64,000 bases of DNA. It comes from Xanthomonas sp. NCPPB 1128. GTDB lineage: Bacteria > Pseudomonadota > Gammaproteobacteria > Xanthomonadales > Xanthomonadaceae. The notes below the pieces were generated by a model. That model was not told where the DNA came from, did not search any database, and saw nothing but the letters and a program-made list of their open reading frames with translations. The stretch spans positions 186,001-250,000 of the forward strand of contig NZ_LFME01000001.1 of assembly GCF_001043115.1 (NCBI RefSeq), in the 5' to 3' direction. The translations under genes and the position numbers were made by a program. Below are positions 8,400 to 17,708 of this stretch, one piece after another (position 1 is the first letter of the stretch; each line of letters opens with the position of its first letter).

Positions 8400-9062
8400 T
8401 CAGCGCAGCTTCTGCATCCATTCCCGGCCCAGGTCGACCACCTGATCCGAGGCCAATCCCAGGCTCAGCGCCACCGCGACGCTGCCCAGCCAGGACAGCA
8501 GCATCAGCCCGCCGTCGCGCTCCAGCAAGGCCAGCGCGAACAGCAGCAACATCGCGCCGAACGCGTAGTTGGTGAACGGGATCGGCAGCGACAGCAGGAT
8601 CCCCAGCACGATCAGCAGCAGGCCGCTGAACGCGCGCGCCGGCAGGGTGTCGACCAACGCCGACAGGCGCGGCTTCAGTAGCCGGTCCAGGCGCCGCAGC
8701 CAGGGCGCGATACGGCCGACGAAGCGCTGCATGGTGCGGCGGCGCGGCCCGCGCTCGCCGATGAAGCGCGGCAGCCATGGCTTGCGCAGGCCGATCAGCA
8801 TCTGCAGGCCGATCAGCGTCACCAGCGGCCCGCTGATGCCGCCGGCCAGGCCCGGCACCGGCAGGAACGCCGGCAGGATCGCCACGAACAGGAACACGCC
8901 GAACGCGCTCTGCTGCAGATCGGCGAGGATCAGCCGCAGCCGCAGGTGTTCTTCCGGGTCGCCGAGGACGAAAGTATCGAGCAGGGTGCGGATGCCCTCG
9001 GCGCTGTAGCCGTGGTCGCGCGCGTGCGGCGCACCGCCGGGTGCGTCACCCGGTGATGTCAT
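8400..9062 (-). CDS. ExoD-family membrane protein, 220 aa
   Basis: Integral inner-membrane protein of the exopolysaccharide synthesis ExoD family (PF06055). Seen: a soluble N-terminus (EGIRTLLDTF...GDPEEHLRLRLILADLQQSAFGVFLF), then hydrophobic pairs around residues 55-90 and 145-205, with the FTNY/LPIPF segment common in the family. Members influence exopolysaccharide production or alkali tolerance, but the biochemical role is unknown. The start at 9062 overlaps the end of the upstream CNNM gene by 17 bases, suggesting translational coupling; a longer frame begins at 9113 but would overlap more. Confidence 0.85.
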   Translation of the reverse strand: MTSPGDAPGGAPHARDHGYSAEGIRTLLDTFVLGDPEEHLRLRLILADLQQSAFGVFLFVAILPAFLPVPGLAGGISGPLVTLIGLQMLIGLRKPWLPRFIGERGPRRRTMQRFVGRIAPWLRRLDRLLKPRLSALVDTLPARAFSGLLLIVLGILLSLPIPFTNYAFGAMLLLFALALLERDGGLMLLSWLGSVAVALSLGLASDQVVDLGREWMQKLR

Positions 9063-10389
9063 CGCTGTTCTCGTCCTGCAGCTTGCGCAGCAGCAGCTTG
9101 TCCACGCGCGCACCGTCCAGGTCGACGATCTCGATGCGCCAGCCGGCCCAGTCGAAGAACTCGCCCGCGTGCGGGATGCGTCCGAAGTAATAGATGCACA
9201 GGCCGGCCAGGGTGTTGTAGTCGCCCTCCTCGGCGCTGGGCAGCTCGGCGCCGCCCAGCAGTTCGCGCAGGTCCTCGATCGCCAGCGAGCCGTCGATCAG
9301 CAGCGAGCCGTCGGCGCGGGTCACCACCAGCGCGTCCTCGTCGGCGTTGTCGGCCGACTGCAGGCGTCCGACCACCGCGCCCATCAGGTCGCTGATCGTG
9401 ACCAGGCCCTGGATCTCGCCGTACTCGTCCACCACCAGCGCCATCGACTGCTGCTCCTCGCGGAAGATCTCCAGCAGCTTCATCGCGTGGGTAGACTCGG
9501 ACACGAACAAGGTGTCGCGCAGGCTCTGGAACAGCTGGGTGGCGTCGCCGTCCATGCGCGTGACCAGCGATTTCACTTCCAGCACGCCGGCGATGTCCTG
9601 GTCGCTGCCGCGGTACACCGGGTAGCGGGAGAATTCGTGTTCGCGCATCACCTGCAGGTTGCGCTGCGGCTCGGCGTTGGCATCGAGCCAGGCGATGCGG
9701 TTGCGCGGGGTCATCAGGCTGTCGGCGGTGCGGTCGCCCAGGCGCATGACCCGGTTCATCATGTCGCGCTCGTGCGCGTCGATCACGCCGGCCTCGTGGC
9801 TCTCGGCCACCAGCATGCGGATCTCCTCTTCGGTCACCGACGCCGATTCCTCCTTGCCCAGGCCGAACAGGCGCAGGACCAGCCGGGTCGAGCGCGACAG
9901 CACCCACACGAACGGCGCGGCGATCCAGGCCAGCCAGCCCATCGGCATGGCGACGAAGCTGGCGATGGTCTCCGAACGGGTCAGCGCCAGGCGCTTGGGC
10001 ACCAGTTCGCCGAAGATCAGCGTCAGGAAGGTGATCAGCACGATCGCCAGGGTCTTGCCGATCAGCGCCGACCAGGGTTGCGGGTCGCCGAACAGGGTGA
10101 AGTTGGCCGCCAGCGCCGGGAACAGCGCCTGCAGCTTGGCCGCGATCGCCACGCCGATGGCCTCGCCGCCGAACACGCCGGTCAGGATGCCGATCGCGGT
10201 GATGCCGATCTGCACGGTGGACAGGAAGTGCTCGGGGTTCTCGGCCAGCGCCAGCGCCTTGGACGCGCGGGTGCTGGTCTGCGCCATCTGCTTCAGGCGG
10301 CTCTTGCGCGAGGTCATCAGCGACATCTCGGACATCGCGAAGAAGCCGTTCAGCAGCACCAGGGCTGCCACGATCAACAGTTCAAGCAT
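9046..10389 (-). CDS. CNNM/CorC (HlyC) family transporter, 447 aa
   Basis: Membrane protein with an N-terminal DUF21/CNNM domain of about four hydrophobic segments (residues 1-200; MLELLIVAALVLLNGFFAMS at the start), a pair of CBS domains (about 215-340) and a C-terminal CorC/HlyC domain (about 350-440). Family members are linked to Mg2+/Co2+ efflux or membrane-damage resistance; transport direction here is inferred. The start at 10389 places the first membrane helix at the N-terminus; an ORF extension to 10533 adds an unlikely Pro/Arg leader. It precedes and overlaps the ExoD-like gene in one operon. Confidence 0.9.
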   Translation of the reverse strand: MLELLIVAALVLLNGFFAMSEMSLMTSRKSRLKQMAQTSTRASKALALAENPEHFLSTVQIGITAIGILTGVFGGEAIGVAIAAKLQALFPALAANFTLFGDPQPWSALIGKTLAIVLITFLTLIFGELVPKRLALTRSETIASFVAMPMGWLAWIAAPFVWVLSRSTRLVLRLFGLGKEESASVTEEEIRMLVAESHEAGVIDAHERDMMNRVMRLGDRTADSLMTPRNRIAWLDANAEPQRNLQVMREHEFSRYPVYRGSDQDIAGVLEVKSLVTRMDGDATQLFQSLRDTLFVSESTHAMKLLEIFREEQQSMALVVDEYGEIQGLVTISDLMGAVVGRLQSADNADEDALVVTRADGSLLIDGSLAIEDLRELLGGAELPSAEEGDYNTLAGLCIYYFGRIPHAGEFFDWAGWRIEIVDLDGARVDKLLLRKLQDENSDDITG

Positions 10390-10647
10390 GCGCGCGCTCC
10401 TTGGCGCCAAGGAAAGCGGGGACATGGGCGCCGTTGCGGCGCGGGGAAGGGGGGCTAGGGTGGTCGTCCATAGGGTGCGCCCACGAAGGGCGCGGCGGGG
10501 ATGGTAACAAACCCGGGAGGGGGCCGCTTCCACGCGGCGCCCACGCCCGCGGGCGCCCTGCCGGGCCGCGACTACCCGCAGGTGTCAGCAAACAGTCATA
10601 ATTCCGCCCCAGTGCCGTCCTTCCCGCGACGGCGGGAAGCGCGTTGC

Positions 10648-11274
10648 ATGTTTTCGTTGCAGACCATCTTCGGTTCCGGCAAGCAGTTCTACACCCTGCT
10701 CGACGAGGCGGCACAGGCCGCCTACGACAGCACCAAGGCCCTGCACGCGATGATGCGCGAGTCCGACCGGCAGCCGGCGCTGGACGGCTTCAAGCTGGCG
10801 CGCCTGCGCGAGCGCGCGGCCTCCGACAAGATCGGCCAGGCGCTGGTGGACAGCTTCATGACCCCGATCGAGCGCGAGGACATCGAGGCGCTGGGCTCGG
10901 CCCTGTACAAGATCCCCAAGCAGGTGGAGAAGTTCGCCGATCGCTATTCGCTGGCGATCCAGCACCTGGAGCACATCGATTTCGCGCCGCGCTCGGCGAT
11001 GCTGGAGCAGGCCGCGGCGGTGGTGGTGGAGATGGTCCACGACCTGCGCCACATGAACCTGGACCGGATGAGCGCGCTCAACGACAAGCTGCGTTCGCTG
11101 GAGAACGAGGCCGACCGGCTGATGCTGGAGCTGTACCGCGACATCTACTCCGGGCGCCTGGACAACCTGCAGATGTTCCTGCTCAAGGAGTTCTTCGAAA
11201 TCCTGGAGAAGGCCATCGACCGTTGCCGCGAGGCCGGCGTGGTGGTCTACCAGATCGTGCTGAAGAACTCCTGA
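10648..11274 (+). CDS. DUF47/PhoU-like phosphate transport accessory protein, 208 aa
   Basis: All-helical TIGR00153/DUF47 protein, related to PhoU, almost always encoded beside a Pit phosphate permease, as it is here (pit begins 83 bases downstream). The family is thought to regulate the permease. The characteristic N-terminal phrase FGSGKQFYTLLDEAA and the FMTPIERED motif are visible. The start at 10648 gives the normal length; the upstream in-frame ATG at 10501 would translate a Pro/Gly-rich spacer. It is cytoplasmic. Confidence 0.92.
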   Translation: MFSLQTIFGSGKQFYTLLDEAAQAAYDSTKALHAMMRESDRQPALDGFKLARLRERAASDKIGQALVDSFMTPIEREDIEALGSALYKIPKQVEKFADRYSLAIQHLEHIDFAPRSAMLEQAAAVVVEMVHDLRHMNLDRMSALNDKLRSLENEADRLMLELYRDIYSGRLDNLQMFLLKEFFEILEKAIDRCREAGVVVYQIVLKNS

Positions 11275-11356
11275 TGGACGCGCTGCGGAGTTGCTGCCTG
11301 CGCGGCCGTAGCGCCCTGCGCGCGCCCGCCGCCGCCGCGTGCGTGGAGGCGCGCCG

Positions 11357-12478
11357 ATGCTGACCCTGGTCCTGATCGTGATCCTGGCGGCGCTGGTGTT
11401 CGAATTCATCAACGGCTTCCACGACACCGCCAACTCGATCGCCACGGTGGTCGCCACCAAGGTGCTCAGCCCCGGCTGGGCGGTGATGCTGGCCGCGGCG
11501 ATGAACCTGGTCGGCGCGCTGACCGGCACCGCCGTGGCGATGACCATCGCCTCCGGCCTGCTCAACACCGACGTGGTCGCGGTGACACCGCAGGTGGTGC
11601 TGTGCGCGCTGCTCGGCGGCATCGTCTGGAACCTGATCACCTGGTGGAAGGGCCTGCCGTCCTCGTCCTCGCACGCGTTGATCGGCGGCCTGTGCGGCGC
11701 CGGCCTGGCTGCCGCGCACAACAACTGGGGCGCGCTGATCTGGTCGCAGAACCTCGGCGACTGGGCCAAGAACAAGGGCCTGCTGTGGAAGGTGTTCGTG
11801 CCGATGGTCACCTCGCCGATCGCCGGCTTCCTGCTCGGCATCGCGGTGATGCTGCTGCTATGGGCGGCGATCGCCGGCCTGGCCAAGCTGGGCGGGCCGC
11901 TCGGGCGGCTGGCGCGGCCGCGCTGGGTCAATGCCTTCTTCGGCAAGGCGCAGATCGCCTCGGCCGCGTACATGGGCTATGCGCACGGCCACAACGACGC
12001 GCAGAAGACCATGGGCATCATCGCCATGACCCTGATCGGCGCGCAGAGCACCGGCGCCCTGGACGACCTGCCGTCGTGGCTGGCGTTCCTGCATCCCGAC
12101 GCCAGCCAGGGGCAGGGCATCGCCACCTGGATCGTGCTGACCTGCGCGGTGGTGATGGCCGCCGGCACCGCCTCCGGCGGCTGGAAGATCATCAAGACCC
12201 TGGGCCACAAGATGGTCAAGCTGCACCCGATCCACGGCTTCGCCGCGGAGACCAGCTCGGCCACGATCCTGACCCTGGCCGCGCACTTCGGCATGCCGGT
12301 GTCCACCACCCACAGCATCTCCACCGCGATCATGGGCGTGGGCTTCGCCAAGAACCCGCGCTCGCTGCGCTTCGGCGTCATCGAACGCATCGTCTGGGCC
12401 TGGATCCTGACGATCCCGGCCGCTGCCGGCGTGGCGTATCTGATTTTCCGCGGGTTTGCGCTGGCTGGGTGGGTGTAA
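11357..12478 (+). CDS. pit: Pit-family inorganic phosphate transporter, 373 aa
   Basis: Inner-membrane phosphate permease of the PiT/PHO4 family, importing metal-phosphate complexes in symport with protons. Both signature repeats are visible: FINGFHDTANSIATVVATKV near the N-terminus and ETSSATILTLAAHFGMPVSTTHS towards the C-terminus. About ten hydrophobic helices are spread over the protein, with a second GHNDAQKTMG segment in the middle loop. The start at 11357 is supported by GGAGG at 11345-11349 with 7-base spacing; the in-frame ATG at 11339 is less likely. It forms an operon with the DUF47 gene. Confidence 0.93.
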   Translation: MLTLVLIVILAALVFEFINGFHDTANSIATVVATKVLSPGWAVMLAAAMNLVGALTGTAVAMTIASGLLNTDVVAVTPQVVLCALLGGIVWNLITWWKGLPSSSSHALIGGLCGAGLAAAHNNWGALIWSQNLGDWAKNKGLLWKVFVPMVTSPIAGFLLGIAVMLLLWAAIAGLAKLGGPLGRLARPRWVNAFFGKAQIASAAYMGYAHGHNDAQKTMGIIAMTLIGAQSTGALDDLPSWLAFLHPDASQGQGIATWIVLTCAVVMAAGTASGGWKIIKTLGHKMVKLHPIHGFAAETSSATILTLAAHFGMPVSTTHSISTAIMGVGFAKNPRSLRFGVIERIVWAWILTIPAAAGVAYLIFRGFALAGWV

Positions 12479-12487
12479 GGGATAGCC

Positions 12488-12720
12488 GGGAATCGGGAAT
12501 GGGGAAAAGGGAATCGTAAAAGCGTGGCTTCCCGGCGAATGGTGCCGATGTTGCGGTGTTGGTTCGTCCCACTTTCCTCGCGCCGCAACGAGGGCCAACT
12601 TTGGACTAGGGTAGTCGCATAGCGCTACCGCGTAACACTCCCGAATCACGCAGGTCGGGGTATTGGCTCGACGACTGGGGAACCGCTTTTGCGATTCCCC
12701 ATTCCCAATTCCCCATTCCC
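12488..12720. repeat. inverted GGGAATCGGGAATGGGG tracts
   Basis: A tract of GGGAATCGGGAATGGGGA type running into CGTAAAAGCG (12488-12524) is mirrored by its near complement at 12684-12720 (CGCTTTTGCGATTCCCC and following). The two arms lie between the convergent pit and S10 peptidase genes. They could form a bidirectional terminator or be the ends of a dispersed repeat. No gene is visible in between. Confidence 0.6.
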
Positions 12721-12721
12721 A

Positions 12722-14224
12722 TCAATTCGCCCGATACATCGCCAAAACGTCCTGCCGCAGCGCGCGCTGGCTGTCGGCGCGGTTGTAGAACATGTGGCCG
12801 CCGGGGTAGTTCTTGACCTGCACGCGGGTGGGGTCGTTGCCCATCACCGGCATCTGTTCCACGGTCAGCACCGAGCCCATGAACGGGCACGACAGGTCGT
12901 TCCAGCCGTGCACGATCAGCACGCGCAGCTTCGGGTCGATCGCCACCGCCTGGCGCAGTTCGGTCACCGAGCCCTTGCGCAGTTCGTCGTCCCAGTCCCA
13001 CAGCCGGTTCACGTCGTAGTTCAGCGCCTCGTAGCGGGCGTCGACCTTCCAACCGACCACGCGGGTCACGAAATCGACCATCGCGGTGGTGGTGGGGGCG
13101 ATGATGCTGTCCAGCAGCGGGTCGTTGGCGCGCTGCTCGGGGGCGTTGGGGAACGGGTCGAAGGCGGTGACGTTGGAGTCGTAGCGGCTGCCCAGTTCGC
13201 CCTTGTCGCGGAACACCTCGCGCAGATAGGCCTGGGTCTCCAGGCGGCCGCCGGCGCGGCGCACGAAGGCCGGATCCAATCCGGTCATCGCGGTTACCTG
13301 CTGGATCATGCGGGTCGTGCCGGCCGGGTCGGAGCGCCCGCGCAGCAGCGCGGTGACGTAGTCGCCGCGGGTGTAGTCGATCACCTGGCGCATCGCTTCC
13401 GGAGTCAGCTTGCCCTCGCGTTCCAGGCGTGCGGCGGTGATCGACGGCAGGGTCAGCATCCACGGCAGCGGCGAGACGTCGCCGTTGTCGTCCAGGGTCG
13501 GGTTCAGATACGGCGAGACCAGGACCACGCCGTTCATCGCCACGCCGAGCTTGGTCTGCAGGTAGTGGGTGATGCGCGGGCCGCGGAAGCCGCCGTAGCT
13601 TTCGCCGACCAGGTACTTGCGCGACTGCAGGCGCTGGTTCTTCAGCAGCCAGTCGTAGATGGTGCGCGAGAGGTACTCGATGTCGGCCTGCGGGTTGTAG
13701 AACTGCTTCTTGGCCTGCTCGTCGGGCACGCGCGAGCGGCTGAAGCCGGTGCCGACCGGGTCGATGAACACCAGGTCGGTGAAGTCCAGCCAGGTGCCGG
13801 GGTTGTCGCGCAGCTGCGCCGGCGCCGAGGCGCTGTCGCCCTCGCTGCCGAACGCCACCACCTTCGGTCCGATCGCGCCCAGGTTGAGGTACACCGAGGC
13901 TGCGCCGGGACCGCCGTTGAGCGCGAAGGTGACCGGACGGTCCTTGCCGTCCATGGTGTAGGCGGTATAGACCACGTCGGCGACGACCTTGCCCTGCTTG
14001 TCCTTCACCGGCAGCGTGCCGACCTTGACCGTGTAGCGCAGGGTGCGGCCATCGAGCTGGGTGGATTGGCTGGTCTGCGCGTCGGCCGGCAGCGGTGCCG
14101 GTTCGGCGGCGGCGGGCTTGTCGCCCTTGTCGGCATTGCCCGCATCGGCATCGGCGGCCAGCGCCGCGGTCATCGGCATCGCCGCCAGCAGCACGGCCAG
14201 CAGCACGGAAGGAAAGGTCGGCAC
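12722..14224 (-). CDS. secreted S10-family serine carboxypeptidase-like protein, 500 aa
   Basis: Exported alpha/beta-hydrolase of peptidase family S10. An N-terminal signal peptide (FPSVLLAVLLAAMPMTAALA) is followed by an Asp/Lys/Ala-rich linker and the catalytic domain. Catalytic residues fit a Ser209 (GESYGG), Asp443 (HGWNDLSCP) and His477 (GGHMFYN) triad, and the oxyanion/substrate motif NGGPGAAS is present. It probably trims C-terminal residues from peptides in the periplasm or outside. The start is a GTG at 14224, chosen because it begins the signal peptide; no ATG upstream gives a sensible leader, and the ribosome site is weak. Confidence 0.88.
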   Translation of the reverse strand: MPTFPSVLLAVLLAAMPMTAALAADADAGNADKGDKPAAAEPAPLPADAQTSQSTQLDGRTLRYTVKVGTLPVKDKQGKVVADVVYTAYTMDGKDRPVTFALNGGPGAASVYLNLGAIGPKVVAFGSEGDSASAPAQLRDNPGTWLDFTDLVFIDPVGTGFSRSRVPDEQAKKQFYNPQADIEYLSRTIYDWLLKNQRLQSRKYLVGESYGGFRGPRITHYLQTKLGVAMNGVVLVSPYLNPTLDDNGDVSPLPWMLTLPSITAARLEREGKLTPEAMRQVIDYTRGDYVTALLRGRSDPAGTTRMIQQVTAMTGLDPAFVRRAGGRLETQAYLREVFRDKGELGSRYDSNVTAFDPFPNAPEQRANDPLLDSIIAPTTTAMVDFVTRVVGWKVDARYEALNYDVNRLWDWDDELRKGSVTELRQAVAIDPKLRVLIVHGWNDLSCPFMGSVLTVEQMPVMGNDPTRVQVKNYPGGHMFYNRADSQRALRQDVLAMYRAN

Positions 14225-14315
14225 GGGCGGTCGCTCGCAGGGAGGGAGCCGGCATGCTAGGCCGCGGCGCCGGCGCGGCGGATGTGCACAAAGCCATGGT
14301 CGGTGGCGGCGCGGC

Positions 14316-14586
14316 CTAGGGCGTGTCACCCATCCCCGAGTATGCCGCGTTGGGTCTGGCAGGCGCGCTGCCGGCGTTGCGTGGCGCAGCGCCTGACTGG
14401 CCGTCAGGTCAAGCCGCGCGGCGCCGGCAGCGCGCCTGCCAGGCCCAACCCGAAGGGCCGCGGTTGCGCGCGCCCATGGCCGCGTCATCGCTCGGGCGTG
14501 GACGGACGTCCACTTCCTCGCTCTTCCTTGCCACAGGCACGCGCAATCGCGGCGCGGCATGCTCGGGGATGGGTGACGCGCCCTAG
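14316..14586. mobile_element. 271-bp MITE-like inverted-repeat element
   Basis: A 271-base segment bounded by CTAG has terminal inverted repeats of about 30 bases: the left end reads CTAGGGCGTGTCACCCATCC and the right end (complement) CTAGGGCGCGTCACCCATCC, continuing into CCCGAG-ATGCCGCG on both sides. A second, nested inverted pair (TGGGTCTGGCAGGCGCGCTG near 14354 and its near complement ending near 14452) sits inside. It has no coding capacity, and CTAG ends suggest a target duplication or recognition site. It fills most of the 14225-14648 spacer between two divergent genes. A non-autonomous element mobilised by another transposase is inferred. Confidence 0.6.
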
Positions 14587-14648
14587 TCATGCCGGTTCAT
14601 CGGCGCTGGCTACAATCGCCGGTCCGTCCCGTGTCCGGTCCGCTGCGC

Positions 14649-15467
14649 ATGCCCGTCCTTCGTTCCCGCCTGCCGCTAAGCCTGTTGCTGGCGGCGTTGC
14701 TGGCCGGCTGCGCCAGCGTGCCATCGCCGCCGCCCGTGGCCGAGTCGCCGGCGGCGCACGATCCGCATGCCCATGATCGCCAGCGCCTGTGGCGGCTGCT
14801 GAGCACGCGCTGCCTGCCGCAGGCGCGCGCCGGTGCCGATCCGGCCCCTTGCAGCGAAGTGCATGCCGAGCCCGGCCAACGCTATGCCTTGATGAAGGAC
14901 CTACGCGGCGACTACCAGTACCTGCTGATTCCGACGGTGCCGGTGAGTGGCATCGAAGATCCGCGCGCGCGCGCCGCCGGTGCGCCGAACTGGCTGGACC
15001 TGGCCTGGCAGGCACGCAGCCGGGTCGAGCGGTTGCTGAACCGGCCGCTGCCGCGCGAGCTGACCAGCCTGACGATCAACCCGCCCTCGGCGCGGTCGCA
15101 GGACCAGTTGCATGTCCACATCGATTGCCTGGCGCCGCAGGTGCGCGACCAACTGCAGGCGATGCAGGCGTCGATCGGCCCGACCTGGGCGCCGCTGCCG
15201 CAGCCATTGCACGGCCACGCCTATCGGGCGATGCGCGTGGAGGGCGAAGAACTGGATGCGAATCCGCTGACGCTGCTGGCGCGCAGCCTGCCGCCGCAGC
15301 AGAGCATGGTGCACCAGACCCTGGCGGTGGTCGGCGCGGAGTTCGATGGCCGCCCCGGCTTCGTGCTGCTGGCCGCTACGGCACTTCCTGGCGATGGGGT
15401 CGGTGCGGAAGAACTGCAGGATCACGACTGCACGGGCGTGATGCCGGAGGCGCCTGCGCGCGGCTGA
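14649..15467 (+). CDS. cdh: CDP-diacylglycerol pyrophosphatase, lipoprotein-like, 272 aa
   Basis: Cdh family (PF02611): hydrolyses CDP-diacylglycerol to CMP and phosphatidate at the membrane. The diagnostic HIT-like phrase QDQLHVHIDCL is visible in the middle, along with NPPSARS before it and the expected length of about 250-270 aa. The N-terminus is a signal with lipobox-like LLAGC (Cys at about residue 21), whereas E. coli Cdh has a plain membrane anchor, so lipoprotein anchoring here is inferred. The start at 14649 is preferred over 14589 because it begins the signal directly. Confidence 0.85.
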   Translation: MPVLRSRLPLSLLLAALLAGCASVPSPPPVAESPAAHDPHAHDRQRLWRLLSTRCLPQARAGADPAPCSEVHAEPGQRYALMKDLRGDYQYLLIPTVPVSGIEDPRARAAGAPNWLDLAWQARSRVERLLNRPLPRELTSLTINPPSARSQDQLHVHIDCLAPQVRDQLQAMQASIGPTWAPLPQPLHGHAYRAMRVEGEELDANPLTLLARSLPPQQSMVHQTLAVVGAEFDGRPGFVLLAATALPGDGVGAEELQDHDCTGVMPEAPARG

Positions 15468-15551
15468 CGTTCCGGGCTGCAGTCGATCGCCAGACGGCCG
15501 ACGTGACGCACGGGGATGCCGGTGCGTAAGCCCGGCATGCTGTCGTCGTCT

Positions 15552-15625
15552 GTCGTAGGAGCGGCTTCAGCCGCGACAGGGCTTTCCCGACAACGCCGGG
15601 TCGCGGCTAAAGCCGCTCCTACGAC
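15552..15625. repeat. GTAGGAGCGGCTTCAGCCGCG stem-loop, copy 1
   Basis: Near-perfect 26-base inverted repeat: GTCGTAGGAGCGGCTTCAGC continuing to CGCGAC, a 22-base loop, then its complement with one mismatch. Further copies are at 31181-31245 and 35382-35450, and a diverged one at 45288-45364. It lies between convergent cdh and parE and may act as a bidirectional terminator or be a REP-like dispersed element. Confidence 0.85.
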
Positions 15626-15653
15626 GGCAGCAAGCAGCAGCGCTTGCGTCGCC

Positions 15654-17543
15654 TCAGACCTCCAGCGACGCCAGGTCGCCCTTGGTCTCCAGCCACTGCT
15701 TGCGATCGCCGGCGCGCTTCTTGGCCAGCAGCATGTCCATCAGCGAGCGGGTCTGCTCGCCGTCGTCCACGGTCAGCTGCACCAGGCGCCGGGTGTCCGG
15801 GTGGATGGTGGATTCGCGCAGCTGCTGCGGATTCATCTCGCCCAGGCCCTTGAAGCGGGTGACGCTGACCTGGCCCTTGATCTTCTCGCGTTCGATCTTG
15901 TCCAGCAGCGAGCGCTTCTCTTCCTCGTCCAGCGCGTAGAACACCTGCTTGCCCACGTCCACGCGGAACAGCGGCGGCATCGCCACGAACACGTGGCCGG
16001 CGCGCACCAGGGCGGGGAAGTGGCGCAGGAACAGCGCGGTCAGCAGGGTCGCGATGTGCAGGCCGTCGGAGTCGGCGTCGGCCAGGATCACCACCTTGCC
16101 GTAGCGCAGGCCGTCGATCTCTTCCTTGCCCGGGTCGCAGCCGATCGCGATCGCCAGGTTGTGCACTTCCTCCGAGGCCAGCACGCTGCCGGAGGCCACT
16201 TCCCAGGTGTTGAGGATCTTGCCGCGCAGCGGCAGGATCGCCTGGAAATCCTTGTCGCGGGCCTGCTTGGCGCTGCCGCCCGCCGAGTCGCCCTCGACCA
16301 GGAACAGTTCGGTGCGCGAGAGGTCCTGGCTGATGCAGTCGGCCAGTTTGCCCGGCAGCGCCGGACCCTGGGTGACCTTCTTGCGCACGATCTGCTTCTC
16401 GGTCTTCAGCCGCGCGCTGGCGCGGTCGATGGCGATCTGCGCGATGCGCGTGCCGGTCTCCACGTTCTGGTTCAGCCACAGGCTGAAGGCATCGTGCGCG
16501 GCGCCTTCGATGAAGCCGGCGGCCTGGCGCGAGGACAGGCGTTCCTTGGTCTGGCCGCTGAACTGCGGGTCGGTCATCTTCAGCGACAGCACGAACGCCA
16601 CGCGGTCCCACACGTCTTCCGGCGCGAGCTTCACGCCGCGCGGCAGCAGATTGCGGAAATCGCAGAACTCGCGCAGCGCGTCGGTGAGGCCGCTGCGCAG
16701 GCCGTTGACGTGGGTGCCGTGCTGCGCGGTGGGGATCAGGTTGACGTAGCTCTCCTGCACCAGTTCGCCTCCCACCACCCAGGCCACCGCCCAGTCGACG
16801 ATCTCGCGATCCTTCTTCAGGCTGCCGACGAACAGCTCGGCCGGCAGCAGCTCGCGCTCGGCCAGCTCGCCGCGCAGGTAGTCGCGCAGGCCGTCCTCGA
16901 AGTACCAGGTATCCTGCTCGCCGGTGGCTTCGTCGTGCAGCTTGACGGTCAGGCCGGGACACAGCACCGCCTTGGCGCGCAGCAGGTGGCGCAGTGCGCG
17001 CACCGCGAACTTCGGCGTGTCGAAATACTTCGGATCCGGCCAGAAGCGCAGACGCGTGCCGGTGTTCTTCTTGCCGACGCTGCCGACGATCTCCAGCTTG
17101 GAGGCGGCGTGTCCGTCGGCGAAGGCCATGCGGTACTCGTTGCCTTCGCGCTTGATGAACAGTTCCACCCGATTGGACAGCGCATTGACCACGCTGACGC
17201 CGACGCCGTGCAGGCCGCCGCTGAAGGTGTAGTTGCGGTCGCTGAACTTGCCGCCGGCATGCAGCCGGGTGAGGATCAGTTCGACGCCGGAGATCTTCTC
17301 TTCCGGGTGGATGTCCACCGGCATGCCGCGGCCGTCGTCGGACACCTCGCAACTGCCGTCCTTGTACAGCGTCACCTCGATGTGCCGGGCGTGGCCGGCC
17401 AGCGCCTCGTCCAGCGCGTTGTCGATGACTTCCTGGGCCAGATGATTCGGCCGTGCGGTGTCGGTGTACATGCCGGGCCGGCGCTTGACCGGGTCCAGGC
17501 CAGAGAGAACTTCGATGTCGGCGGCGTTGTAGCGGGTATTCAT
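15654..17543 (-). CDS. parE: DNA topoisomerase IV subunit B, 629 aa
   Basis: ATPase subunit of topoisomerase IV, which decatenates daughter chromosomes together with ParC. Seen: the GHKL ATP-binding motifs (NALDEAL, DDGRGMPVD, GGLHGVGVSVVNAL), the transducer domain, then the TOPRIM motif VEGDSAGGSAKQARD and the DADSDGLHI metal site, ending with the GLGEMNPQQLRE C-terminal domain. A length of 629 aa fits ParE; GyrB would be about 800. The start at 17543 (MNTRYNAADIEVL) is the family's usual start; the upstream extension to 18053 is antisense to another gene. It is divergent from the small gene at 17709. Confidence 0.97.
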   Translation of the reverse strand: MNTRYNAADIEVLSGLDPVKRRPGMYTDTARPNHLAQEVIDNALDEALAGHARHIEVTLYKDGSCEVSDDGRGMPVDIHPEEKISGVELILTRLHAGGKFSDRNYTFSGGLHGVGVSVVNALSNRVELFIKREGNEYRMAFADGHAASKLEIVGSVGKKNTGTRLRFWPDPKYFDTPKFAVRALRHLLRAKAVLCPGLTVKLHDEATGEQDTWYFEDGLRDYLRGELAERELLPAELFVGSLKKDREIVDWAVAWVVGGELVQESYVNLIPTAQHGTHVNGLRSGLTDALREFCDFRNLLPRGVKLAPEDVWDRVAFVLSLKMTDPQFSGQTKERLSSRQAAGFIEGAAHDAFSLWLNQNVETGTRIAQIAIDRASARLKTEKQIVRKKVTQGPALPGKLADCISQDLSRTELFLVEGDSAGGSAKQARDKDFQAILPLRGKILNTWEVASGSVLASEEVHNLAIAIGCDPGKEEIDGLRYGKVVILADADSDGLHIATLLTALFLRHFPALVRAGHVFVAMPPLFRVDVGKQVFYALDEEEKRSLLDKIEREKIKGQVSVTRFKGLGEMNPQQLRESTIHPDTRRLVQLTVDDGEQTRSLMDMLLAKKRAGDRKQWLETKGDLASLEV

Positions 17544-17708
17544 GCGTCTCAGCAGGTGGCGCGAAGCAGATCCGGAAGTGTGCGGTCTGCGGCGCTTTTT
17601 TGCACGTCGCCGGTGTTCAGGGCAGGTGCGGCGGCGCCGCGCTACGCTGGCCCTGGAAAAACCGCGACGTCGCCCACATCTTCGTCGCACGTCCCAAAGG
17701 AGTCCGCC

